This document shows positions 8,291 through 17,058 of a DNA stretch of 64,000 bases, piece by piece. This DNA comes from Neorhizobium petrolearium (GTDB taxonomy: Bacteria; Pseudomonadota; Alphaproteobacteria; Rhizobiales; Rhizobiaceae), in the NCBI RefSeq assembly GCF_017873175.1, contig NZ_JAGGJW010000005.1, positions 1 through 64,000 on the forward strand, given 5' to 3'. Each line of letters begins with the position of its first letter. The stretch's first letter is position 1. Below the pieces are notes generated by a model. It was not told the DNA's origin. It worked only from the letters and a program-made list of their open reading frames with translations, and ran no database searches. The position numbers were made by a program, and so were the translations under genes.

Positions 8291-8902
8291 TCAGTCGAGC
8301 GGCTTCAGCGCGAAGTCGACCATCGCCCTGGTGTCGTCGCGATCCGCTCCAGTTTTTCCTAAAACTCTCATTCCTTGGATCTGACACACGAGGAACCTCG
8401 CCAGAGTTCGCTCGTCCAGCCCGGGATCAATCTCACCGAGGGCTTGGGCCCTTATGATGGCGGCCGCATAAAGATCCTGCAGTCGCCGGAACAGTCGTGC
8501 AATTCGAGCGGAAACCTCTTCGTCCGCGGGAAGCATTTCGACGGCCGACAATACGACAAAGCAACCGCGCAGGCCTTCTTTGCCTGACGAATCCTCAACC
8601 TGCCGAGAAAAGGCTTCTCGAATTGCGGCCTTCGGCGACGGATTGGCGTGAAGGATTTCGCCAAGCTTACGAATGGCGTCTTCGATATAGACATCAAGCG
8701 CGCGGAGATAGACGCCCCGCTTGTCCACGAACGCCTTGTAAAAGCTACCTCTCGATAGCTCCATGCCTTCGAGCAGGTCGGGCAAAGACGCATCGTGATA
8801 TCCACGGTCCCAGAACACGCCCATCGCCTTGCGAACTGCGTCGTCGAGTTCGAATTCGCGAGGGCGTCCAACGGTCGGGGATGTCTGACTGCGTCTAACC
8901 AT
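8291..8902 (-). CDS. TetR/AcrR-family transcriptional regulator
   Basis: Regulator of 203 residues. It starts with GRPREFELDDAVRKAMGVFW and has the helix-turn-helix SLPDLLEGMELSRGSFYKAF at about residues 40-60. This is the subtype with GSFYKAF recognition helices, common next to drug exporters or reductases. The C-terminal ligand domain (EEVSARIARLFRRLQDLYAA, then RFLVCQIQGMRVLGKTG) matches the TetR_C family seen in such regulators. It lies directly upstream of the MFS exporter on the same strand and divergent from the RidA-like gene at 9035. Candidate operators lie upstream of it (8914-8929) and of the exporter (8266-8281). Confidence 0.85.
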   Translation of the reverse strand: MVRRSQTSPTVGRPREFELDDAVRKAMGVFWDRGYHDASLPDLLEGMELSRGSFYKAFVDKRGVYLRALDVYIEDAIRKLGEILHANPSPKAAIREAFSRQVEDSSGKEGLRGCFVVLSAVEMLPADEEVSARIARLFRRLQDLYAAAIIRAQALGEIDPGLDERTLARFLVCQIQGMRVLGKTGADRDDTRAMVDFALKPLD

Positions 8903-8913
8903 AGAGACAATAT

Positions 8914-8929
8914 GGAACCGTTCGGTTTC
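8914..8929. promoter_or_regulatory. Candidate TetR operator upstream of tetR
   Basis: GGAACCGTTCGGTTTC, near-palindromic with AACCG and CGGTT arms around TT, 11 bp upstream of the tetR start at 8902. It is in the intergenic region shared with the divergent RidA-like gene, so it could regulate both directions. Confidence 0.55.
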
Positions 8930-9034
8930 TATTGCAAGTCTTATTCTCTCGCATTAGGTAATCGCTCGTGGTTCCAAGGCGGCGCCGCTCTTCACTACCT
9001 GGGCCGCCTATATTTAACAGGAAAGTTCAGGCCA

Positions 9035-9424
9035 ATGGATCGAGAAGTCATAATTCCAGAGGAAATGCGCGAAATCGTCGCCCGCGCAGGATATGCCCCG
9101 GCGGTTAAGGTTGGCGATACGATCTACGTCGTCGGGCAAGTCGGACGCACGAGGGACTTGCAGGTGATTGAGGACCCGCGAGAACAGTTCAGGGCCATAT
9201 GGGAGAACCTCCGCATCGTCCTTGAGGCCGCAGACTGCACCTTCGACGACGTGGTGGAGATGACGAGCTATCATGTGGAGATGTCGAAGCACATGGATAT
9301 TTTCCGGACGGCAAAGAACGAAGTCTTTCCAAAAGGAACCTACGCGTGGACTCGTATCGGCGTATCCGAACTGGCACATCCTGGCTTGCTTGCGGAGGTG
9401 AAATGCGTCGCGGTGAAGCGATAG
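9035..9424 (+). CDS. RidA/YjgF-family protein
   Basis: Protein of 129 residues with the RidA (YjgF/YER057c/UK114) fold. Family signatures are YAPAVKVGDTIYVVGQVGR near the N-terminus, QFRAIWENLRIVLEAADCTF in the middle, and the C-terminal RIGVSELAHPGLLAEVKCVA. RidA proteins deaminate reactive enamines and imines, but the canonical RidA arginine-centred motif near the C-terminus is not conserved here (GLLAEVKC replaces the usual PxxxxVEI pattern), so it may be an Rid subfamily with another role. The ATG at 9035 is chosen because an AGGAAAG ribosome binding site lies just upstream; longer in-frame starts add non-homologous sequence. Divergent from tetR. Confidence 0.8.
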   Translation: MDREVIIPEEMREIVARAGYAPAVKVGDTIYVVGQVGRTRDLQVIEDPREQFRAIWENLRIVLEAADCTFDDVVEMTSYHVEMSKHMDIFRTAKNEVFPKGTYAWTRIGVSELAHPGLLAEVKCVAVKR

Positions 9425-9635
9425 CGGTTAGGTTCACACCGATCGGCGAGCGGGCAATGCGCCCTCGATCGGAGAGCGATGCCGGCATGGAACAGGGTAC
9501 CAGCTCTTGAAAGGATACGGACCTAAGACCCGTAGTCTCGGCATCATTGAAATGATGTATCCATTTGATTTTGCTGGAGACAACCGGTCTTGCGCCTCTC
9601 ACGCCGGAGTTGATGAAGCCTGACCATCAACTACA

Positions 9636-9950
9636 CTATTTTCGCGTAGGGCGAGCCACTCCATCAACGAGTTGCTTACCCTCAGCAACTCGTTCGCCCG
9701 CGTCTGTGATCGCGACGATCACATAATCATCGACCTTGTCTGTGCGTACCAAGCCGGATCGCTCAAGAAAACTTATGACCGCCCGAATTTCTTCTGGGGT
9801 TCCGTACATACCACATTTGTCCAAGCATACGCCCAAAATGCTGTCATTGGAGCGACCACATGCGACAGGGAGCACTAGCACCTGCAAAATCTGCAGAGCT
9901 TGAAATTCCGCCTTAGCTTTGCGAAAGACGCCTTCTTCATTCCCGGCCAT
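9636..9950 (-). CDS. Orphan Mu-like phage protein (VpaChn25_0724 family-like)
   Basis: Small protein of 104 residues that looks like a winged-helix domain. The segment from LQILQVLVLPVACGRSNDSI to the end VAEGKQLVDGVARP resembles the VpaChn25_0724 phage-protein family found in Mu-like prophages. Those share a helical N-terminus, a wing-like strand (here DDYVIVAITDAGERVAEG), and a closing GV(K/A)RP. No other Mu genes are visible, so this is an isolated remnant or a captured regulator at the left edge of the defence island. It lies 95 bp downstream of the helicase gene on the same strand. The family call is from memory of the pattern and is moderate. Confidence 0.5.
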   Translation of the reverse strand: MAGNEEGVFRKAKAEFQALQILQVLVLPVACGRSNDSILGVCLDKCGMYGTPEEIRAVISFLERSGLVRTDKVDDYVIVAITDAGERVAEGKQLVDGVARPTRK

Positions 9951-10045
9951 TCAAATTTCCTATCTAAGCGGGAGCTGGACCGCCCATATCCAGTACTATC
10001 GAAGACTGACGCTTTCTCATTACCCGCAGGTTCAAAGTCTTCAAT

Positions 10046-13000
10046 TCAAGGACTGCATTGGAACGTGAATGGTATGGCCCACGTGTCCATTAGCAGGGAT
10101 TGTGTTGCGGCGAGAATTTCCAGCTGCCCTTTATCCTGCTGTCGGATTGCCTCCGATTTCGAGTACCCGGGCTGGACCGCGGTCATCTCAAAACGATAGT
10201 CGAATTCGCTCCAGCGGTTGTGCCATTGGATCAGGTCGATAACGCTACCCTTCTCCAACCTTGAAAGCCCAAACTTCTTCTGTATCGCCGTCTCGCGTTT
10301 TCTCAACCGGGCGAACAGGAGATCCGGCCGTTCCCTCCAACGGATCGCCTTTTGCGTCTGGCCACATACCTCGTAGAGGTCATCGACCCTGGCGGACGGG
10401 GTAAGATCGCTCGAGTACTTGCAATGGAACATCGCCACCGTGATGACGTCACCCTCTTTCTTGATGGCCACGACGTCCGCAGATTCGCCAGAGCCGTCAT
10501 CATCGAATACGACATCGAACCCACCGCTCTGCAGCAGTTCGTCGATGACGCGGCGCTGGATGCTGGTCGCGTCCTTGTTTCTGCCCTGCGATTCCTTCTT
10601 GATGTTGACGCCGCTCCAGTCCCGGGCAACCAAGCGATCGGGATCGAACGGCGGAGCGTGGTCGTCGGGCAGCTTGAGCAACTCGGACGCCAAAAGCATA
10701 TTTCCATCCGCGAAGTAGATATGCGGCGGATCGTCCTTGAACCATGTGACCAAATCCGTTGTTTTTTTACCGATACGGACGCCGCTCACGGCCGTGGGCC
10801 TATAGTGCGCACCGGAACCGTCTATGGTCATCGCGACATCGACGAACCTGTCATCTCCTCCGACCCTCATTACGATCTCGGTACCAGGGATCTGGGATAG
10901 GATGCGGATATCGCAATCGTAGAACGGAACCGAGACGTCGCCGAAAACCAAATCCACCCTGTCATCATCGACATGGAGGACCGCCTCGGGCCAGTTGATG
11001 GCTACAGCGTGCTTGTCTGGCATCGAAGTGAGCTTGGTGGGCTGAACTAGCCGTCGCAGAATACCGTCGGGCTGGATTGATGAGTCCTGCAACTTCGCAC
11101 CGATGACCTTGCACCACTCCATCCAGCCTGCAAAGCCATGCACCGACTCGTAAGACCAGATCTTTCCCTTCGTGGAGCAACCGATCGTCGACTTGCCACT
11201 CGCGGTGTAACCCTGGCCAAAGATGTTCGTCTTCATCCGACCGCGATTGGCGGGGTCGTCGGTAAGCTGGGGAGCGATGTCGCTGCCCATGAACTGGGAA
11301 TACCTGATTGGCTTCCGGACCGCTTCCGAAAGGCCAAGATGGCTTAGGATTAAACGCTTGTAGCCGTCCAGCACCCTGAAGACGTCGTCTCCGCGAATTC
11401 GCTTCGCATCGGCGCCGGCAACCTTTTCGGCCAGCCTGGCGTGAAGATCGCTCAGGTTCGAACTGCTGACGTAGAGAAGCTGCCGCTCATCATCCCAATG
11501 GCATGCGTACAGGTGATACGCCGAATTTACGGGCTGGCGCATCGACGTCCACTTGAGCTTCTCTTCGGTTTTCAGAACCCAGACCGCAAGCCGCTCGGCG
11601 TAGTTGATCGACGGACCTTCGATAATGGAGCCAGGTCCATAGGCATCCACGATCCTGTTTGGATCCCATCGTTCGCAAGTGGTCTCGTACACGACCGCGC
11701 CGAGGCGAGGTGTCACCTGATCTAGTGGAAAATCCGTCGGCGGCTGATCGAAACCCTCGAACACTTCCTGCCGCCGCTCTTCGCGGGCGGTGTTACGGGT
11801 TCCGAGACCTTCGAGCAGATGGTTCCAATCGGCGTCTTCATTATAGAGTGCCTGAAGACTGTCCCGCATGCCGGCGGCCACGACGTTGGCGATCACCGTC
11901 GCATCGCCGAGGTCTTTCCGCATTCTGGTGAACCGCCCGACGAACTGAACGGTAATTGCTTCGCTCTGATGCTTGTCGTGAAGCGCCGCGATCTTGAGTT
12001 CGGGAAGGTCGAAGCCCTCACCCAACATGTCTACGCACACCACGATCCTGCTCTCTCCAGACCTCAGCTTCCGGAGCGCCTCCAGCTTCGCCTTAGAGGA
12101 GAGGCTGCTGTAAACGATGACGGGATTGTACTCCGGCAGAAGCTGGCAATAGAGGCGATGCAGCTTGATGGCGGCATCGATTATCCGACAACGCGCCATC
12201 GCAAGATGAACGTGGCCCTCTGCTTCGTCTTGAACCAATGCAGCCTTGACGGCCTGGATGATCCGCAGGTCGGCGTCGTCCCGGTCGAGACCGTAAATCG
12301 GTTTGAAGTGGATTTTCTTGAAGTACCCCTCGGCATAAGCCTTGGCGAGCGGGTAGTTGTAGATGAACTTGCCATCGACGCGTCGCCCGTCGGTTCGGTA
12401 CGGCGTCGCGGTGAACTGCAGGACGGTGCGGCTCGCAAACTGCCCCCTGAATTCCCGCCACATCTTGGCGGCGATATGGTGTGCTTCGTCGACGAAAAGG
12501 TGGCTGATAAGCTCCGCCATCCTCAACTGGACTTCCCCGTTTGCCTTGGCAACCGCGTCCATAGTCGTGACGACGACGTTGGCCCGCCTGAAGATGCCGT
12601 CGACCTCTTCGACCGACTTGGGGATTTCATCGAGGGTCGCAACGACGGGCAATTTCGCGTCCGGAGCGAGACAGCCGCTGTCCTTGAGCACCCCGAGGCT
12701 CAGGAACTTCTCCGACATCTGCGTCCGCAAGGCGTCGCTCGGCACCACGACAAGAAGCCGCTCGACTTCGGCAACGACCATCAGCGCTAGCATCGTCTCG
12801 GTCTTGCCAGTGCCGGTTGGCATGACGATGGTTGCCGGGGCAGAAGAAGCGGTCCAATGGCCGAGGGCGGCATGTATCGCCCCTATTTGCGGCTTCCTGA
12901 GACCGGGCTGGACAACTATGTCTCCAACTAGGCGCTCTTCGGCAAAGGTGAACGCCCCTCGCCAGGATTCGCGTATCTCCGCGCACCCGGCTTCGAGTTT

Positions 13001-13345
13001 CTCGATCGGGATGCTTGTGGCATCGGCGGCGGCGGGTTTGATCCAGACGCCCGGGGTCGGGTCTCTTCGGAATTCCGCAAGGCTCGAGGCCGCCGGATGG
13101 CGAAGTATCTCGTCGGCGGGCAGATCCACATCGGTTTTGCGAGAGATGACCGCAACCTCGCGTCGCCCATCGGGGCTGCGAAGAAACAATCCCCGAACCC
13201 GTTTTTCGGTAAACTCGTTCGCTGAAGCGATCAGCTTGCTGCAGGGATGGCCGAGTTTCCTGACGGAGGCACCATGGATTTTACCAGCGATCGCGAATTG
13301 GGGCGGAAGCGAGATTTCGAGATCTTCTTTGAAAAGCGTATCCAC
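10046..13345 (-). CDS. SF2 helicase fused to a C-terminal nuclease-like domain (probable defence protein)
   Basis: Large protein of 1099 residues. Superfamily 2 helicase motifs lie in the first half: Walker A IVMPTGTGKTETMLAL near residue 175, motif Ia VVVPSDALRTQM, DEAH box LFVDEAHHIAAKMW near residue 280, motif III QFTATPYRTD, and the second RecA domain with VCVDMLGEGFDLPELKIAAL and QFVGRFTRMR (motifs V and VI). A long middle region is unassigned. The C-terminal 250 residues contain an Asp-rich start (DVVFDDDGSGESADVVAI) and VAMFHCKYSSDL, which resembles a PD-(D/E)xK nuclease core with an altered second half. I chose GTG at 13345 because GGAGG precedes it; an upstream TTG at 13360 has none. 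Its place beside other defence genes suggests anti-phage activity. Confidence 0.8.
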   Translation of the reverse strand: MDTLFKEDLEISLPPQFAIAGKIHGASVRKLGHPCSKLIASANEFTEKRVRGLFLRSPDGRREVAVISRKTDVDLPADEILRHPAASSLAEFRRDPTPGVWIKPAAADATSIPIEKLEAGCAEIRESWRGAFTFAEERLVGDIVVQPGLRKPQIGAIHAALGHWTASSAPATIVMPTGTGKTETMLALMVVAEVERLLVVVPSDALRTQMSEKFLSLGVLKDSGCLAPDAKLPVVATLDEIPKSVEEVDGIFRRANVVVTTMDAVAKANGEVQLRMAELISHLFVDEAHHIAAKMWREFRGQFASRTVLQFTATPYRTDGRRVDGKFIYNYPLAKAYAEGYFKKIHFKPIYGLDRDDADLRIIQAVKAALVQDEAEGHVHLAMARCRIIDAAIKLHRLYCQLLPEYNPVIVYSSLSSKAKLEALRKLRSGESRIVVCVDMLGEGFDLPELKIAALHDKHQSEAITVQFVGRFTRMRKDLGDATVIANVVAAGMRDSLQALYNEDADWNHLLEGLGTRNTAREERRQEVFEGFDQPPTDFPLDQVTPRLGAVVYETTCERWDPNRIVDAYGPGSIIEGPSINYAERLAVWVLKTEEKLKWTSMRQPVNSAYHLYACHWDDERQLLYVSSSNLSDLHARLAEKVAGADAKRIRGDDVFRVLDGYKRLILSHLGLSEAVRKPIRYSQFMGSDIAPQLTDDPANRGRMKTNIFGQGYTASGKSTIGCSTKGKIWSYESVHGFAGWMEWCKVIGAKLQDSSIQPDGILRRLVQPTKLTSMPDKHAVAINWPEAVLHVDDDRVDLVFGDVSVPFYDCDIRILSQIPGTEIVMRVGGDDRFVDVAMTIDGSGAHYRPTAVSGVRIGKKTTDLVTWFKDDPPHIYFADGNMLLASELLKLPDDHAPPFDPDRLVARDWSGVNIKKESQGRNKDATSIQRRVIDELLQSGGFDVVFDDDGSGESADVVAIKKEGDVITVAMFHCKYSSDLTPSARVDDLYEVCGQTQKAIRWRERPDLLFARLRKRETAIQKKFGLSRLEKGSVIDLIQWHNRWSEFDYRFEMTAVQPGYSKSEAIRQQDKGQLEILAATQSLLMDTWAIPFTFQCSP

Positions 13346-13619
13346 GTCGCCTCCAGGCAAAAGAAATGCGGACCCTTTACTGTACCCTCAATGGTAGTGC
13401 AGCTCCTCAGCCGCTGCAACGCCGGGAAAGTGAGGCGAACTATTGCAAGCCGCCTGTTCCACAAGAGAGTTCGAACGGAACGATTGCATTACTCACCCCG
13501 AGCCCTGTGCACAAGGCTGCTACCATCGGGCGAGGCTAGTTTGCTTGCACGACCAAAATACGTATCATGCGTGCCACGCGAGCAATCAGTGGATTCCGCG
13601 ACAATGACATGGAAATCAT

Positions 13620-15251
13620 ATGACGGTCTCGCCTTCGGACACTCCGACAGAACAGTTCAAGCTCTTTTTCTCTTCGCAGACGCCCTCCGACGCCCGATCG
13701 ATCGAAAATAATACTATTCTGATCACCCCGTCTGGAGACAGTTTCGACGATTTCCGCTTTAAGACGCGGATCAATGTTTTCGTTCGCCGGGACTCTGCTC
13801 GCCTGACAGCCGAATTTTCTGGCATGATCGGCTTTCTCCAAAACTCGAATGACGAGGTGAATGGCGCTGATCTCATCAAGAGTGCGGCTCCAGACAAGTC
13901 GGTTGTCCCCGGGGACGACTTTCCGAAATTCTTCACGCTACTGCCCGACCTCGATGCCTATCGCGGGCTCGTTGCCGATGCTGACGTCACTGGTGCTCGC
14001 GAAATTCTGCTAAAAACCTGCGATCTCGTCGCGTTGGGTGAGTTTTCCGCAAACTCTCCGATTGTGCGCGACGCGCCGAACACTGCGGTTTTCCAGTATT
14101 CCTTAACGCGTACCGCGGAAGCTTTTTTTGCCTACAAGAACGCAGGACCGATCCTGCGAGGTCTCGGCCATGAGGAAATCGGTCGGATGTCGCCGACGAT
14201 CGCCGTGTCGTTCAAACTCACGGCTTTTGAAAACGAGCACGAGCTCAGATTCAACTTCGACCATACCGGCTTCTTGCCAAAGCGGATGGCGATCATCATC
14301 GGGAAAAATGGTGTTGGGAAAAGTCAAGCGCTCAGCACTATCGCGAAGCGGGCCATAAAAGGCGGCGGCCTGATTGATCCACAAACGGGGGAGCGGGCTC
14401 AGTTCAACCGGATGCTGGCGTTTGCCCCAACGAAAGAGGCGCTCTCTATCTTTCCGGGCACGGCGCGACGCCGGCAATATGTTCGCTATTCACGTTATGC
14501 CCTGACGCGATCCACCCCGACTCGAAAAGCCGGCGGTCTGATCAGCGCGATCGTCAGCGTCGCCCGGTCGAACCAGGCGATCAAGGATCGCAGCCGATGG
14601 CAGATTTTCCTCAATGCACTCGAAGCGCTGGGTGACCCGAAGTCCATCTGGGTCTGGACAAACGACGGCATTATTCCATTAAGCTCTTTGAACCAGGGCG
14701 GTGAACAGGAAAAACTCAGACGTTTTGCGTCGCTTAACACCCGGCGCGATCCGGTTCGTTTCTCCGATGGCAACGCGCTTCGCCTGAGTAGCGGCGAAAT
14801 CTCCTTTCTCAAGTTTGCGGCCTATGTGAGCTTGGAAATCGACAATAGCTCTCTTCTACTCTTCGACGAGCCCGAGACCCATCTGCACCCGAACTTTATA
14901 GCGCGCTTCGTTTCAATCCTGGACAGCCTGCTGGCGCAGACCGGGTCCGCAGCCATCATCGCGACGCACTCTGCCTATTTTCTCCGAGAGGTTTTCAGGG
15001 AGCAGATCTCGATCCTCAGGGCTGATGCCGACAGACGCATTGAAGTCCAGAGACCTCGCCTTGCAACGTTCGGTGCAGACGTCGGAGAAATTTCCTACTT
15101 CGTTTTTGGAGAAGACGAACCTTCATATCTCGCGCGGGAGCTGGAGAGAAACATCCAGTCATCGGGGATGACCTGGGATGAGGTCCTCGAAAACTACGGC
15201 AATGAGTTGTCGCTGGAATTCCTGAACGAACTTCGGGCAAAGATCGGCTGA
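13620..15251 (+). CDS. Septu-like ATPase (PtuA-like)
   Basis: ABC/SMC-type AAA ATPase of 543 residues, not membrane-bound. The first 210 residues are unassigned. Walker A is MAIIIGKNGVGKSQALSTI near residue 230, the signature-like segment is LRLSSGEISFLKFAAYVSLE near residue 385, Walker B is SLLLFDEPETHLHPNF near residue 420, and the switch His is in AIIATHSAYFLREV. The layout matches PtuA of Septu and related retron-linked ATPases. Its stop codon overlaps the start of the HNH nuclease gene (TGATG), so the two are translationally coupled. PtuA-type ATPases hold and control their HNH partner until a phage trigger. No strong ribosome binding site precedes the ATG at 13620. Confidence 0.8.
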   Translation: MTVSPSDTPTEQFKLFFSSQTPSDARSIENNTILITPSGDSFDDFRFKTRINVFVRRDSARLTAEFSGMIGFLQNSNDEVNGADLIKSAAPDKSVVPGDDFPKFFTLLPDLDAYRGLVADADVTGAREILLKTCDLVALGEFSANSPIVRDAPNTAVFQYSLTRTAEAFFAYKNAGPILRGLGHEEIGRMSPTIAVSFKLTAFENEHELRFNFDHTGFLPKRMAIIIGKNGVGKSQALSTIAKRAIKGGGLIDPQTGERAQFNRMLAFAPTKEALSIFPGTARRRQYVRYSRYALTRSTPTRKAGGLISAIVSVARSNQAIKDRSRWQIFLNALEALGDPKSIWVWTNDGIIPLSSLNQGGEQEKLRRFASLNTRRDPVRFSDGNALRLSSGEISFLKFAAYVSLEIDNSSLLLFDEPETHLHPNFIARFVSILDSLLAQTGSAAIIATHSAYFLREVFREQISILRADADRRIEVQRPRLATFGADVGEISYFVFGEDEPSYLARELERNIQSSGMTWDEVLENYGNELSLEFLNELRAKIG

Positions 15252-16129
15252 TGCGCAAAATCTCTTTTCCGATTTTCGATGACATCGCAGGCGTCGATGC
15301 TCTCGTCGACAACCACAGGCTTGGAAGTTATCCGGGCTTACAGGCATTCCGACAAGCCCTGAAGACCGGCTACGTGCAGTATGACAGCGTCTCGGGGAAC
15401 GCGCAGGCGGTCGTGCAGGTCCCGATCCCGGATCCATTGGATAAATGGCTGCGCAAGCACTACAAAGATTTGCCCACCAGCCACCACCCCATCGATGACA
15501 TCCGCGAGGACAATCTCGCATTACCATGTTCGATGTGTGGCTCCTTGCACGCACACACGCTGGATCACGTTCTGCCAAAGGAAGATCACCCGGCATTTGC
15601 GATCTTCTCCAAGAATCTGGTCCCGGCATGTGATTGCAACCTGAAGCGTGGCCAGAACTACAGGGGCCATGCCGTGGGAGCGCGCATCCTCCATCCATAC
15701 TATGATACATGCATGGACGAACGTCTGTACGCAGCGAAGTTTTCCGGCATGGATGCAACCGTGATCGTAGACCTCGAAATCCTGGTTGCCCTCACGCACC
15801 CGGACAGGCCCGCGATCGAATACCACCTGGAAAATGTGATCAAGCGGACTGGCGTGCTGAACTGGCTGGGAAAACAGTGGGTCAAGTTCGTGCGCGCGCC
15901 GCGAAAGATCGTCGGGTCCCTGAATTTTATCCCCACCAACCAAGCTGAATTGATCGCAGCCATCTGCGAGCATCGAGATGCGCGGGACTATGCTCAGGAT
16001 TCTCTCAACAATTGGGAATCGATGTTCGCACAGGGCTTGCTCGATCCTGCGGTCATAGCCTGGCTGTTCCCGAGACTGTCAGCAGCCGGTCGCAGCGTCG
16101 ATGACCCGGTGATTGCCGTGGCGACATAG
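15251..16129 (+). CDS. HNH endonuclease (PtuB-like)
   Basis: Protein of 292 residues with a central HNH nuclease motif: CSMCGSLHAHTLDHVLPKED around residues 95-115 (zinc Cys pair and catalytic His), followed by FSKNLVPACDCNLKRGQN (Asn and second Cys pair). This is the TIGR02646-like HNH layout typical of PtuB, the DNA-cutting partner of PtuA. It starts within the stop codon of the ATPase gene. The flanking N-terminal 85 and C-terminal 150 residues are longer than in many PtuB proteins and are unassigned. It probably degrades DNA (phage or host) once the ATPase is triggered. The next gene, 67 bp downstream, encodes a papain-like protein and may be a third component. Confidence 0.82.
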   Translation: MRKISFPIFDDIAGVDALVDNHRLGSYPGLQAFRQALKTGYVQYDSVSGNAQAVVQVPIPDPLDKWLRKHYKDLPTSHHPIDDIREDNLALPCSMCGSLHAHTLDHVLPKEDHPAFAIFSKNLVPACDCNLKRGQNYRGHAVGARILHPYYDTCMDERLYAAKFSGMDATVIVDLEILVALTHPDRPAIEYHLENVIKRTGVLNWLGKQWVKFVRAPRKIVGSLNFIPTNQAELIAAICEHRDARDYAQDSLNNWESMFAQGLLDPAVIAWLFPRLSAAGRSVDDPVIAVAT

Positions 16130-16196
16130 ACGAGCTGGAAACTCGCCCCTGAAGACCTAACGCCTAGCCCAAACGAGCGTTGAAAGCACCCTTACC

Positions 16197-16805
16197 ATGC
16201 TGATCAAACAAACGGACTATCATAGGATCTACCGGGTCATTAACAGCCTCGTTGTCAACGAAGGCGGCAATCCCGCATATGCCTGTATGTACTTCAGCAC
16301 CTTCGGTGCGTTTATCCTTGAGCATCATTACAAGATACAAGCGACGCCCAAAGGCGGTCTCGCCGCCTACAATCTTGATGGATCGATGCTCCTTTTTGCC
16401 GATCACCGCGACGACGGTTATGTCACCGGCGCCGGCGAAAACTTCCATTGCTGGACCGAGGCCGACGGCTGGGCTATCGATTTCATGGCCCCTGCTTTTT
16501 CAGAGACGGCCAGTCCGCTTGGCGTGCCGTCAAAAATGTTCCAACGACCCATTTCGGCAATGGCGTCGTCGATCAATGATCTCAACCATTCGGGCTCGTT
16601 CTTTTACCAATCGGAGCCTGAAGCGACGGCCGGCCGGTTCGCGGATTGGCAGAATCTGCCGATGATCGGCGACCTCGCCAGCATCGCGGTGAAGTGGTTT
16701 CGTCGATCTCACAAGCAGATGCTTCCTTCGATTTCGGTGGGAGATCAAAAAGGGAACCTCAAACCAGTACCCTTGATTGGCAACCCTCTCGCTGGTTCGT
16801 GGTAA
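16197..16805 (+). CDS. DUF2026-family protein with a Cys-His-Asp triad
   Basis: Protein of 202 residues resembling DUF2026. It has the layout of a papain/transglutaminase-like fold: Cys30 at the start of a helix (YACMYFSTFGAFIL), then His84 in NFHCWTEADGW, and Asp95 in WAIDFMAP. The function of the family is unknown; a protease, transglutaminase or acyltransferase is possible. It is 67 bp downstream of the Septu-like pair on the same strand, so co-transcription is likely. The protein at 27885-28511 shares this layout, including Cys30-Met31-Tyr32 and an 11-residue His-to-Asp spacing, and is adjacent to a Gabija-like pair. No signal peptide or membrane segment is seen. Confidence 0.65.
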   Translation: MLIKQTDYHRIYRVINSLVVNEGGNPAYACMYFSTFGAFILEHHYKIQATPKGGLAAYNLDGSMLLFADHRDDGYVTGAGENFHCWTEADGWAIDFMAPAFSETASPLGVPSKMFQRPISAMASSINDLNHSGSFFYQSEPEATAGRFADWQNLPMIGDLASIAVKWFRRSHKQMLPSISVGDQKGNLKPVPLIGNPLAGSW

Positions 16806-17058
16806 GCCTGTTGATGGGATTCGATCCGTAAACCATGGCCGATAAGCCAGAAGTTTCCTTGAATACCAATAAGTTAGTAAACTGCAGCGATAAACATCGA
16901 ACGCTAACCGCCAAGTGCTGCCGTGCCCGATAGGGTGACGCGCGCCTATCTTCAAACCGCCTCTTGCGTTAAGTGCCATTATACAAACGCCGGCGGCCAG
17001 TGCAGCAAAATTTAGCGCGGCGTAATTGACCATCTGGTCTCGAAAAAGGTTGAGAACC

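Noticed and set aside
9425-9635. Possible island attachment site or tRNA gene at the left border
   Set aside because: No tRNA cloverleaf, integrase or direct repeat with the right border could be found by eye.
12363-13397. Open frame of 344 codons on the plus strand
   Set aside because: Antisense of the helicase gene over its conserved motifs; Ser/Arg-rich translation.
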